Source: JARRNE01 sp963824085
GTDB taxonomy: Bacteria > Pseudomonadota > Gammaproteobacteria > Chromatiales > Chromatiaceae
Assembly (NCBI GenBank): GCA_963824085.1
Contig: CAWGNT010000015.1
Span: 496,001 to 560,000 of the forward strand
Direction: 5' to 3'
DNA: 64,000 nt
The notes under the pieces were generated by a model, which saw only the letters and a program-made list of their open reading frames with translations, was not told where the DNA came from and did not search any database. Position numbers and translations under genes: made by a program. Numbering within the stretch: the first letter of the stretch is position 1; each line of letters begins with the position of its first letter. Below, in pieces: positions 15,766 to 23,682 of this stretch.

Positions 15766-17043
15766 ATGTGGAGTAGCGAGCCGAGCGGTGCCAAAGGCAC
15801 ACTGACCTGCCCCTTCTGCGGGCTAGCCTGCGATGACCTTTCGGTCGAGACCGCAGGACGGGGCGCGACGGTCGATGCGCATGGATGCCGTCTCGCGGAA
15901 CGGTCCTTTGCCGAGGCCTTCGCAAACACCGGCGCCCGGGCCACGATCAGGGGCCGGCAAGCACCTTTCGATGAGGTGGTCGAGCATTGCGCCGCGTTGC
16001 TGAACGCAGCACGTGCCCCCCTGTTCGCCGGTCTCGCCACCGACGTGAACGGGACGCGGGCGACGTTGGAGCTTGCCGACCGCTGCGGGGCTCAGCTCGA
16101 TCACTTGAACGGGGATGCAGTTTTCCGCAATCTCCTGGTGCTCCAGGACAGCGGATGGGTCACTACCACCTTCACCGAGGTGCGAAATCGTGCCGACCTC
16201 ATCCTGGTAATTGGCACCGAGTCCTTCGACCGCTTCCCACGCCTGCGGGAGCGGGTTCTGTTTCCACCGGAGGCCCTGTTCTCATCGCCGCAGCGGCGCG
16301 AGCTCGTCCTCATCGGCCCGTGGCACGACCAGCAGGTGCCTGCCGAGCTCTCATCGCTGAATCCCACGGTGATCCCGGTCGCCTTGCGGGAAGTTGCAGG
16401 GTTGATCGGCGTCCTGCGCGGGATGTTGGCGGACCGTCCGGTGCATGCTGGAGCACTCTCCGGGATCGCCGCGGATACTCTGACACGGCTCACCGACCGT
16501 TTACGCGCGGCACGCTACGGCGTCGTGATCTGGTCCGCCGCCGAATTGGAATTCCCGCACGCGGAGCTCACGATCCAGGCGCTGGTGGAGCTCGTCCGCG
16601 ACCTCAACGAGACGACCCGCGCCGGCGCGCTGCCCCTGGCCGGCGCACTGGGGGACCTCACGGTCAACCAGGTCTGTACCTGGCAGACCGGCTTTCCGCT
16701 TCGCACCGGGCTGCAGCAAGGCGTGCCACGTTACGAGCCCTTCCTGTACCGTCACCAGGACGTACTCGAGCGTGCCGAGGCCGACCTGCTCCTTTGGATA
16801 TCCGCATTGTCGCCAACAGCCGGGCCGCCGAAGACCGATGTGCCGACCATCGTCCTCGGCCACTCGGGAATGACCTTCGCCGAGCCTCCGGAGGCTTACG
16901 TTCCCGTCGGCGTCCCGGGAGTCGACCACGCTGGGCACTGGTACCGCAGCGACTCCGTCTGTCCTCTCCCCCTGGCGCAGGTCCGCGACTCCCAACTGCC
17001 TTCGGTGGCCCAGGTCGTCGGGGCGTTGAAGGAGAGGCTGTGA
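15766..17043 (+). CDS. fhcB: Formyltransferase/hydrolase complex subunit B (formylmethanofuran dehydrogenase B-like)
   Basis: A 425-residue protein related to the molybdopterin subunit FmdB/FwdB. TCPFCGLACDDL near the N-terminus keeps a CxxCxxxC pattern. In methylotrophs FhcB has lost the catalytic dehydrogenase role and is a structural part of the formyltransferase/hydrolase complex that makes formate from formyl-H4MPT. It is first in the order fhcB-fhcA-fhcD-fhcC. The ATG at 15766 is the only plausible start, although its ribosome site is weak. Confidence 0.9.
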   Translation: MWSSEPSGAKGTLTCPFCGLACDDLSVETAGRGATVDAHGCRLAERSFAEAFANTGARATIRGRQAPFDEVVEHCAALLNAARAPLFAGLATDVNGTRATLELADRCGAQLDHLNGDAVFRNLLVLQDSGWVTTTFTEVRNRADLILVIGTESFDRFPRLRERVLFPPEALFSSPQRRELVLIGPWHDQQVPAELSSLNPTVIPVALREVAGLIGVLRGMLADRPVHAGALSGIAADTLTRLTDRLRAARYGVVIWSAAELEFPHAELTIQALVELVRDLNETTRAGALPLAGALGDLTVNQVCTWQTGFPLRTGLQQGVPRYEPFLYRHQDVLERAEADLLLWISALSPTAGPPKTDVPTIVLGHSGMTFAEPPEAYVPVGVPGVDHAGHWYRSDSVCPLPLAQVRDSQLPSVAQVVGALKERL

Positions 17044-17073
17044 CGCCGCAGCAAGACAGGAGGCATAGGTAAG

Positions 17074-18744
17074 GTGCTGACGAAGCTCGCCGGCGGACGG
17101 CTCTACGACCCCGCAAACGGGGTCGCGGGCGAAGTGCGCGACCTTTACATTCGCGACGGTCGGATTGTCGATGCTCCCCCGTCGGGAGCATCGATCGACG
17201 TGACCTACGACCTGACCGGCAAGCTGGTCATGGCCGGTGCCATCGATCTGCACACGCATATCGGCGGCGGCAAGGTCAACATCGCCCGCACCATGCTGCC
17301 AGAGCTCCAACGCGAGCACATGCGCCCGCGCACACCACTGACCCGCTCCGCGGTAGGACAAGCCGCACCGTCCAGCTTCGCAACGGGTTACGGCTATGCG
17401 CAGATGGGCTATACAAGCTGCTTCGAGCCCGCGGTTCTCCCCGTGAACGCCCGCCAGGCGCATATGGAGATGGCGGATACGCCACTGGTAGACACTGGCG
17501 GCTACGCCATGCTCGGTAACGACGACCTGCTGCTCCAGCTAATGGCGGAAGGGGCGCCCCAGGAGGCCATCAACGACTACGTGGCCTGGACCCTGCGCGC
17601 CTCCCAGTGCATCGGCATCAAGGTGGTCAACCCGGGCGGGATCAATGCCTTCAAGTTCAACGCCCGCAAGCTCGACGTGGACGAAGAGCACCCACATTAT
17701 CCGCTGCGCCCGAGGGACATACTGCGTACCCTGAGCCGTGCCGTCGCCGAGCTGGGGGTTCCCCATCCGCTGCACGTTCACGCCAGCAACCTGGGTGTGC
17801 CCGGCAATCACACATCTACCCTCGCCACCATGGACGCCGCCGAGGGGTTCCCAATCCATCTCACCCATATCCAGTTCCACAGCTACGGGACCGAGGGTGA
17901 CCGGCACTTCTCGTCCGCCGCGGCCGAGATCGCCGAGGCGGTTCGTCAGCAGAGGAACGTCACCATCGACGTCGGTCAGGTGATGTTCGGCCAGACCGTC
18001 ACCGTTTCCGGCGACACCATGCGACAGCACGCCAATCACGGACTCGCCCATCCCAACAAATGGACCTGCATGGACATCGAGTGCGAGGCAGGCTGCGGCG
18101 TGGTGCCCTTTCGCTACCGCGACAAGAACTTCGTCAACGCCCTGCAGTGGGCGATCGGGCTTGAGCTCTTTCTGATGATCGACGACCCCTGGCGCGTCTT
18201 CCTCACCACCGATCATCCCAATGGGGGCCCTTTCACCAGCTATCCGCGGCTGATCCGCCTCTTAATGGACAAAGGCTTTCGCAACGACCAGCTGGCGCAG
18301 ATCCACCCGGATGCCGCGGCGATGAGCCGTCTTGCGAACCTAGACCGGGAATATTCCCTCTCCGAGATTGCCGTCATGACGCGAGCCGCCCCCGCACGCA
18401 TCCTCGGCCTAGTGGATCGCGGGCACCTGGGGGCCGGGGCACGTGCCGACGTCACCGTTTATCACGACCGGGCCGACGCCGAGCAGACCTTCGCGTCGCC
18501 CATGCTGGTGTTCAAGGGGGGCCAGGTCGTGGTCAAGGAGGGGCAGATCACACAGATCGTTCCTGGAACGACCCAGGTGGTCCGACCGGACTATGACGCT
18601 GGGATCGAGAAGCGGATCAGCCAGTGGTTCGACCGTTATCACTCGATCCGGGTGGCGAACTACAGGATCTCCGACGATGAGATGGCGGAGGGCATCGGCA
18701 GCCCGGTTGAGATTCACCCATGCCAGCCGCGAGGTCGCCTGTGA
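17074..18744 (+). CDS. fhcA: Formyltransferase/hydrolase complex subunit A
   Basis: A 556-residue amidohydrolase-fold protein with the metal-binding IDLHTHIGGG near residue 59 and later metal ligands in HPLHVHASNLG and THIQFHSYG (about residues 230-270), all intact. FhcA hydrolyses the formyl group from methylofuran to release formate. The start is GTG at 17074 with an ACAGGAGG site upstream. The gap to fhcB is 30 bp. Full length compared with relatives. Confidence 0.95.
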   Translation: MLTKLAGGRLYDPANGVAGEVRDLYIRDGRIVDAPPSGASIDVTYDLTGKLVMAGAIDLHTHIGGGKVNIARTMLPELQREHMRPRTPLTRSAVGQAAPSSFATGYGYAQMGYTSCFEPAVLPVNARQAHMEMADTPLVDTGGYAMLGNDDLLLQLMAEGAPQEAINDYVAWTLRASQCIGIKVVNPGGINAFKFNARKLDVDEEHPHYPLRPRDILRTLSRAVAELGVPHPLHVHASNLGVPGNHTSTLATMDAAEGFPIHLTHIQFHSYGTEGDRHFSSAAAEIAEAVRQQRNVTIDVGQVMFGQTVTVSGDTMRQHANHGLAHPNKWTCMDIECEAGCGVVPFRYRDKNFVNALQWAIGLELFLMIDDPWRVFLTTDHPNGGPFTSYPRLIRLLMDKGFRNDQLAQIHPDAAAMSRLANLDREYSLSEIAVMTRAAPARILGLVDRGHLGAGARADVTVYHDRADAEQTFASPMLVFKGGQVVVKEGQITQIVPGTTQVVRPDYDAGIEKRISQWFDRYHSIRVANYRISDDEMAEGIGSPVEIHPCQPRGRL

Positions 18745-19637
18745 TCCTCAACGGCGTCGAGATCGAAGACACGTTCGCCGAGGCCTTCGGGATGACGGCC
18801 ACCCGCATCGTCATCACCGCCCTTAACAGCCATTGGGCACGAGTGGCAGCGGAGACCATGACCGGCTTTGCGACCTCCGTGATCGGCTGCGGAGCAGAGG
18901 CCGGCATCGAGTCTGGGATCCCGCCCGAACAATCGCCGGACGGGCGCCCCGGAGTCAGCGTTCTCTTGTTTGCCGTCTCAGGCGAGGAGCTGGCGAAGCA
19001 GGTGGAACGACGGGTCGGGCAATGCGTGCTGACTTGTCCCACGACAGCTGTGTTTGCCGGCATGGACGGCGAGAAGCTAGTCCCCCTGGGCAAGAACCTG
19101 CGCTTCTTCGGGGACGGGTACCAGATATCCAAGCAGATCGGCGGCAAACGTTACTGGCGGGTCCCGGTCATGGACGGCGAGTTTCTTTGCCAAGAATACA
19201 CCGCCCGCGCCAGCGCTGTGGGCGGCGGTAACTTTCTCGTCCTCGGACGCACCCAAGAGCAAGTGCTGGCGGCGTGCGAAGAGGCTGTCCGCGCCATCCG
19301 ACGCCTGCCGAACGTCCTCCTGCCCTTCCCCGGCGGAATCGCACGCTCGGGCTCCAAGGTCGGCTCCAAGTACAAGGCCCTCATGGCCTCGACCAACGAT
19401 GCCTACTGCCCGATGCTTCGCGGGTTGGTCAGCTCGCAGCTCGGGCCGGACGTTGGATCTGTTCTGGAAATCGTGATCAACGGCCTCGGGGAGGACGATG
19501 TGCGCGAGGCGACGCGGGTCGGCATCCAAGCCGTCTGCGAGATCGGCGCGGCGGCGGGCATCCAGCGCATCTCCGCCGGAAACTATGGCGGCAAGCTGGG
19601 AAAGTTCCACTTTCACCTGCGGAAGCTCCTCCGATGA
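18741..19637 (+). CDS. fhcD: Formylmethanofuran:H4MPT formyltransferase, complex subunit D
   Basis: A 298-residue Ftr/FhcD that moves the formyl group between formyl-H4MPT and methylofuran. The N-terminus ILNGVEIEDTFAEAFGM and LPFPGGIARSGSKVGSKYK (about residue 205) are family hallmarks. A GTG start at 18741 is preferred over an ATG at 18720. It overlaps the fhcA stop by GTGA and places the family's conserved start at residue 1, whereas the ATG adds seven residues with no counterpart. The stop overlaps the fhcC start (ATGA). Confidence 0.93.
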   Translation: MILNGVEIEDTFAEAFGMTATRIVITALNSHWARVAAETMTGFATSVIGCGAEAGIESGIPPEQSPDGRPGVSVLLFAVSGEELAKQVERRVGQCVLTCPTTAVFAGMDGEKLVPLGKNLRFFGDGYQISKQIGGKRYWRVPVMDGEFLCQEYTARASAVGGGNFLVLGRTQEQVLAACEEAVRAIRRLPNVLLPFPGGIARSGSKVGSKYKALMASTNDAYCPMLRGLVSSQLGPDVGSVLEIVINGLGEDDVREATRVGIQAVCEIGAAAGIQRISAGNYGGKLGKFHFHLRKLLR

Positions 19638-20448
19638 GCGGCCTCACTTTGAAGCTGCAGGGAACCTCCGCGTCAGCGCGTCGACCTGGCGGCCTTCACC
19701 CCCGACCGGCTCGCCGGAGAAGACCGTTGAAGAGATCCGCCGAATCCCGCTCTGGCTGGGTAACCACCAAGTCGATACGGGCGATCTCTTTCGAGTCGAC
19801 GGCGGCGATACGGACAGCATCCTGATCCAAGCCGACAGCGACCGCCTCGACGGCATCGGCACCGGTATGACCCGCGGCCAGATCCTAGTCGAGGGTCGGG
19901 CCGGGGCCTATCTGGGTCGAGAGATGCGCGGCGGGGTGGTCCGAGTGGCGGGCGACGCCGGCATCTTCGCCGGCATGGCCATGGCCGGCGGGATACTCCG
20001 CATCGACGGTGACTGCGGCGACTTTCTTGGCGCGGCGATTCCAGGCGAACGCGTAAGCATGCGCGGCGGCCTGATCGCGGTAAGGGGCAATGCAGGCGAT
20101 CGGGTCGGCGACCGCCTGCGGCGCGGGACCATCCTGGTTGCCGGAGACGCAGGTGACTGCTGCGCCTCTCGCATGGGTGCCGGGACGATTGCTGTGCTCG
20201 GAACGACCGGCACTCAAGCTGGGCTCGCCATGCGCCGCGGCACTCTGCTGTTGGCCGTGGAGCCCATCCTGCCTCCGACCTTCAATGACAACGGAGTCCA
20301 CCATATGGGTTTTCTCACCCTCTTCGCTCACTCCCTAACGGCGCTTGAAGAGCCCTTCTCCCGACTGCAGGAGCGTGGGACGCGGGTGCAGCGATGGCTA
20401 GGAGATCTGGGGTACGCCGGAAAGGGCGAGGTCCTGATCTGGTCCTAA
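19634..20448 (+). CDS. fhcC: Formyltransferase/hydrolase complex subunit C, with apparent frameshifts near the N-terminus
   Basis: FhcC is the repeat-rich beta-helix subunit of the Fhc complex. The bulk (from about 19720, EEIRRIPLWLGNHQVDTGDLFRV onward) is intact in one frame and keeps the repeated G-xx-G turns of the FwdC fold. The expected start MSGLTLKLQG, coupled to fhcD by ATGA at 19634, lies in a second frame, and the stretch VDLAAFTPDRLAGE (from 19680) lies in a third. At least two indels within about 60 bp are therefore needed to join the protein. The in-frame ORF alone has no convincing start. Sequencing or assembly error is the simplest explanation, because the operon is otherwise intact; real inactivation is the alternative. 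Confidence 0.8.
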
Positions 20449-20593
20449 CGCCATAGGGTCGGGCTTGGATTCCGTATCCGCAGACCGCAGAACCCGAGAT
20501 AGGGCGCCCCGTGCCGAGCGGCATCCAGCCCGCGACGCGCCCAGACCCCCCCAAACCGAAATCCAAGAATCAGGATGACAGGAGGCTATGCGC

Positions 20594-20959
20594 ATGTCGG
20601 AAGAGAAGGTTTACAACGAGGATGAGATACGCCAAAGGCTCGAAACCGAGCTGCCCCACTGGTATTACGAAGACGGGTGGATCCGGCGCAAGTTCCGCAC
20701 GAGCGGCTGGAAGGGGACCCTGATGGTGATCAACGCGGTCGGCCATCTCGCCGAGGCCGCGTGGCACCATCCGGACCTGACCGCCTCTTACGCCTTCGTG
20801 ATCGTCAAGCTCGTGACCCATACCGCGAGGGGAGTCACGGACAAGGATTTCGAGCTGGCGCGCAAGATCGAAGAGACTATCAGCTGGCGGCCCGGCGCCG
20901 ACAGCGCACTGGAGGGCACTCCGGACGACCCGCGTTTCAAGTACATCAAGTACGACTGA
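20594..20959 (+). CDS. Pterin-4a-carbinolamine dehydratase-like protein
   Basis: A 121-residue protein of the PCD/DCoH family. The active-site region is WHHPDLTASYAFVIVKLVTH (residues ~58-77), corresponding to the usual HHP..... motif. The C-terminal half has GVTDKDFELARKIE. The classical reaction is dehydration of 4a-hydroxytetrahydropterins. In methylotrophs the gene often sits beside H4MPT genes, pointing to a pterin role, but no pterin-dependent hydroxylase is present. The ATG at 20594 is favoured over the ATG at 20588 because AGGAGG ends 8 nt before it. Confidence 0.85.
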   Translation: MSEEKVYNEDEIRQRLETELPHWYYEDGWIRRKFRTSGWKGTLMVINAVGHLAEAAWHHPDLTASYAFVIVKLVTHTARGVTDKDFELARKIEETISWRPGADSALEGTPDDPRFKYIKYD

Positions 20960-21099
20960 GCCGGGGAAGACGCCGTCGAACCCAAGTGGCTATCTGTCGG
21001 TCGCACTTGCTATATCGGTTTCCGGGATCGAGTTGCGGACACCGGGAGACGCCGCGTATCGAGTCTGCGCGTACGCCGGGCGTTACAGCCAGAGCCACA

Positions 21100-21117
21100 G
21101 TGTCCCATGCGTGACAC
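21100..21117. promoter_or_regulatory. Palindromic candidate activator site upstream of pqqA
   Basis: GTGTCCCATGCGTGACAC is an inverted repeat of 7-base arms with one mismatch and a 4-base centre. The arms and spacing equal those of the perfect copy upstream of xoxF. Its centre is about 120 bp upstream of the -24 element, typical for an enhancer bound by a sigma54 activator. Confidence 0.5.
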
Positions 21118-21225
21118 AAACCTTAACGACGCAGTAAGGATTCACGGAACCAACGAGGAGCGCCGAATGTCTCTTGTGACTACGCCGCGTGCCCGCGTCG
21201 GATCGGCTAGAGGCAACCGCGGATT

Positions 21226-21242
21226 TTGGCACCCGTTTTGTA
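21226..21242 (+). promoter_or_regulatory. Candidate sigma54 promoter of the pqq operon
   Basis: TTGGCACCCGTTTTGTA matches the -24 element TTGGCAC completely and TTG-A of the -12 element. The -12 GC is GT here, the only deviation of note. It is about 115 bp upstream of pqqA. Confidence 0.5.
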
Positions 21243-21357
21243 TCCTCTGTTTCCGAGCTGTCGCTCACGCGTAGTAGCGGATTGCCGCTTGGCCCTACGG
21301 GGCCGGCGGATCGAGTCCGAAAACGACCATTAAACGCACCGATGGAGGCGTTCTGTT

Positions 21358-21432
21358 ATGACTTGGTGTACACCTGCATACGAAGACCTGCGTCTCGGGT
21401 TTGAGATCAATCTCTACATCAACAATCGATAA
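21358..21432 (+). CDS. pqqA: PQQ precursor peptide
   Basis: A 24-codon gene. The peptide begins MTWCTPAYEDLRLGFEINLY and ends INNR. The conserved Glu-16 and Tyr-20 (spacing ExxxY) are the residues cross-linked by PqqE to form pyrroloquinoline quinone. GGAGG lies 9 nt upstream of the ATG. It heads pqqABCDE and is separated from pqqB by two strong hairpins, which would let pqqA be made in excess. Confidence 0.95.
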   Translation: MTWCTPAYEDLRLGFEINLYINNR

Positions 21433-21453
21433 CCCTTACCCAGCCACCTAGCA

Positions 21454-21492
21454 CCTCGGGGGCGGGTCGCCAAACCGCCTCGCCCCCGGGGC
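21454..21492 (+). terminator. GC-rich hairpin between pqqA and pqqB (attenuator candidate)
   Basis: The arms around CTCGGGGGCGGG and CGCCTCGCCCCCGGGG pair across a short loop. No U-tract follows, so it is more likely an attenuator or an mRNA-stabilising 3' end for pqqA than a full terminator. Confidence 0.5.
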
Positions 21493-21510
21493 TGAACGTT
21501 CATACACGAA

Positions 21511-21535
21511 CCGGGAGAAGCGCCGGTTCTCCCGG
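21511..21535 (+). promoter_or_regulatory. Second hairpin directly before pqqB
   Basis: CCGGGAGAA and TTCTCCCGG form a perfect 9-bp stem with a 7-base loop, ending 13 nt before the pqqB ATG. Any ribosome site must lie in the short sequence after it, so the stem could limit pqqB translation or transcription. Confidence 0.5.
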
Positions 21536-21548
21536 ACAGCGATGAAGC

Positions 21549-22463
21549 ATGCGAATCCGTGTGTTAGGTTCCGGCGCCGGCGGAGGCTTTCCTCAGTGGA
21601 ACTGCAACTGCCGTAACTGCCAGGGTGTCCGCAGCGGACGTATCAGGGCCATTCCCCGCACTCAATCTTCGATCGCGGTCAGCGCCGACGGTGAGCGCTG
21701 GGTGCTGTTCAACGCCTCTCCGGACATCCGCGCCCAGCTCGAATCGTTCCCGGTCCTGCAGCCAGCGCGCGATATTCGGGACACCGCGATCTGCGCCATC
21801 CTGGTGGTGGACGCACAGATCGACCACACGACTGGCCTCCTCCTCCTTCGCGAGCACACGCAACCATGGGACGTGTACTGCACAGCGGCGGTCCATCAGG
21901 ATCTGACCAGCGGCTTCCCCGTCTTTAACATCTTGTCCCACTTTCGCGGGGTCATCTGGCACGAGATTGGGACCGACGAGTCGCCGTTCACAATCCCTGG
22001 TGCCGAAGGCCTCGACTTTACGGCCGTACCCTTGAGAAGCGAGGCCCCGCCCTACTCGCCCCACCGGCACCAGACGGTGCCGGGGGACAACATCGGGGTC
22101 CGCGTCCGGGACGCGGCGAGCGGGCAAAACCTCTTCTATGCGCCGGGCCTGGGAGAGGTCGGCGACAAGGTGCTGGAGTACATGAGGGAGGCCGATTGCC
22201 TACTAGTGGACGGTACGCTCTGGACCGACGACGAGATGATCCGCCGCGGCGCCGGCGACAAGCTCGGGAGCGACATGGGACACCTGGACCAGTCGGGCGC
22301 TGGAGGGATCGTGGAGACGCTGAACAGCCTCACCAAGCCACGCAAGATCCTCATCCACATCAACAACACCAATCCCATCCTGGACGAAGACTCGGCGGAG
22401 CGCCGGACGCTGAATCAAGCCGGGATCGAGGTCGCCTACGACGGGATGGACATCGAGCCGTGA
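21549..22463 (+). CDS. pqqB: PQQ biosynthesis protein PqqB
   Basis: A 304-residue metallo-beta-lactamase-fold protein. The N-terminus MRIRVLGSGAGGGFPQWNCNCRNC is diagnostic of PqqB, including the Cys cluster that holds a structural zinc. PqqB is an iron-dependent hydroxylase acting on the tyrosine of the PqqA-derived intermediate. It is full length. The gap to pqqC is 13 bp. Confidence 0.96.
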   Translation: MRIRVLGSGAGGGFPQWNCNCRNCQGVRSGRIRAIPRTQSSIAVSADGERWVLFNASPDIRAQLESFPVLQPARDIRDTAICAILVVDAQIDHTTGLLLLREHTQPWDVYCTAAVHQDLTSGFPVFNILSHFRGVIWHEIGTDESPFTIPGAEGLDFTAVPLRSEAPPYSPHRHQTVPGDNIGVRVRDAASGQNLFYAPGLGEVGDKVLEYMREADCLLVDGTLWTDDEMIRRGAGDKLGSDMGHLDQSGAGGIVETLNSLTKPRKILIHINNTNPILDEDSAERRTLNQAGIEVAYDGMDIEP

Positions 22464-22476
22464 CGCACTCGCAATC

Positions 22477-23208
22477 ATGATGGCTACAGACAAGGACATC
22501 CCTTGGACCCGGGAGGAGTTCGAGCAGAAGCTCCGGGAAAAGGAAAAGTTCTATCACATCCACCACGAATACCACGTCCTGATGAACTCCGGCCAACTCG
22601 ATAAGCCGGCCATTCAGGGTTGGGTCGCCAACCGTTTTTATTACCAGACGGCCATCCCGATGAAGGATGCGGCCATCCTCGCCAACTGCCCGGATCGGGA
22701 GGTGCGGCGGCATTGGGTCCAGCGCATCATCGACCACGATGGCACCGAGGGGGACGAGGGTGGCATCGAGGCCTGGCTGCAGCTGGGCGAGGCCGTGGGC
22801 CTGACGCGCGAAGAGCTGTGGTCTCATTGCTATCTGCTGCCGGGCGTCCGCTTCGCGATCGACGCCTACGTCAACTTCGCCCGCCAGCAGCCCTGGGAGG
22901 TGGCGGCGAGCTCCTCCCTCACCGAGCTGTTCGCCCCTGCGATTCACCAGGCACGCCTGGAGAACTGGCCACAGCACTACCCGTGGATCGACGAGCGCGG
23001 CTACACCTATTTCCGCAAGCGCCTGAGCGAGGCGCGGCGCGACGTCGAGCACGGCCTGCGTATCACGCTCGAGTACTACCAAACACGCGCACAGCAGAAG
23101 CGCATGCTCGAGGTGCTGCAGTTCAAGCTCGACGTGCTCTGGACCATGCTCGACTGCATGTGGATGGCCTATATCGCAAAAATGCCTCCATATCACAACG
23201 TAAGGTGA
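22477..23208 (+). CDS. pqqC: Pyrroloquinoline-quinone synthase
   Basis: A 243-residue PqqC, the oxidase that closes the ring in the last step of PQQ synthesis. Recognisable blocks are YHIHHEYHVLMNSGQL, IQGWVANRFYYQTAIPMKDAAIL and the His-rich active-site region. The last codon (AGG) and stop (TGA) are provided by the end of a MITE-like element starting at 23204. Removing the element and one target copy would restore a C-terminus HNVKAD whose stop overlaps the pqqD start. The change only affects the extreme C-terminus, so activity is probably kept. ATG at 22477 or 22480. Confidence 0.95.
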   Translation: MMATDKDIPWTREEFEQKLREKEKFYHIHHEYHVLMNSGQLDKPAIQGWVANRFYYQTAIPMKDAAILANCPDREVRRHWVQRIIDHDGTEGDEGGIEAWLQLGEAVGLTREELWSHCYLLPGVRFAIDAYVNFARQQPWEVAASSSLTELFAPAIHQARLENWPQHYPWIDERGYTYFRKRLSEARRDVEHGLRITLEYYQTRAQQKRMLEVLQFKLDVLWTMLDCMWMAYIAKMPPYHNVR

Positions 23209-23376
23209 TTAGCGTCGTGCCGCAGCTGGACTGTCCGTTAGGCGGGTTGGGTGCGGGTCGACGGGACCGTCGGCGCCATCGACGGCGCCGTCGAGACTAC
23301 ATGGACGTATTCACGGCCTGTCCCGACGGCCAGTAACCGCCCCTGGCCCGACAGCTGAGTTATCGAGCTAATCACC
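23204..23376 (+). mobile_element. Family B MITE-like element, copy B1, inserted between pqqC and pqqD
   Basis: A 173-bp non-coding element with terminal inverted repeats GGTGATTAGC / GCTAATCACC, an internal palindrome, and the core ATGGACGTATTCACGGC. It is flanked by a perfect 8-bp direct repeat CAACGTAA (23196-23203 and 23377-23384), as expected for transposition. It carries no ORF, so it must be mobilised in trans. It splits an otherwise continuous pqqABCDE operon. Confidence 0.88.
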
Positions 23377-23394
23377 CAACGTAAAGGCCGATTG

Positions 23395-23682
23395 ATGAGC
23401 GTGCATATCTCTGCCGAGGATGTCCCGGTCATGGCGAAGACCTTTCGTTTTCAATGGGAAGAGGCCCAGGGATGTCACGTGCTGCTCTATCCGGAGGGCA
23501 TGGTGAAGCTCAACACCGCGGCCGGTGAGATCCTGAAGCGCTGTAACGGCGAGCGCACGGTGACTGAGATCGTCGCCGACCTGCGCGCCCAGTTCCCTGG
23601 CGCCGACAGTCTCCGCGACGACGTCCTCAATTTCCTGAACACCGCTTATGAAAACCAGTGGATCCGACTCAAGCCCGCCTAA
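23395..23682 (+). CDS. pqqD: PqqA-binding chaperone PqqD
   Basis: A 95-residue PqqD. It carries the PqqA peptide to the radical-SAM enzyme PqqE. The family pattern is visible: LLYPEGMVKLNTAAGEIL, then VTEIVADLRAQFPGA and DVLNFLNTAYENQWI. The ATG at 23395 follows AAAGG. Before the upstream element inserted, this ATG would have overlapped the pqqC stop (TGATG); it now depends on its own weak ribosome site. It overlaps pqqE by 35 bp. Confidence 0.94.
   Translation: MSVHISAEDVPVMAKTFRFQWEEAQGCHVLLYPEGMVKLNTAAGEILKRCNGERTVTEIVADLRAQFPGADSLRDDVLNFLNTAYENQWIRLKPA

Larger units (their letters stand above)
20960..21357. other. pqqA upstream regulatory region
   Basis: A 398-bp region without a gene. 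It contains the palindrome at 21100-21117, the sigma54-type promoter at 21226-21242, and a leader of about 100 nt before pqqA. Confidence 0.6.

Noticed and set aside
16501..17463. 320-codon antisense frame across fhcB/fhcA
   Set aside because: Shadow of two conserved genes; no ribosome site and low-complexity translation.
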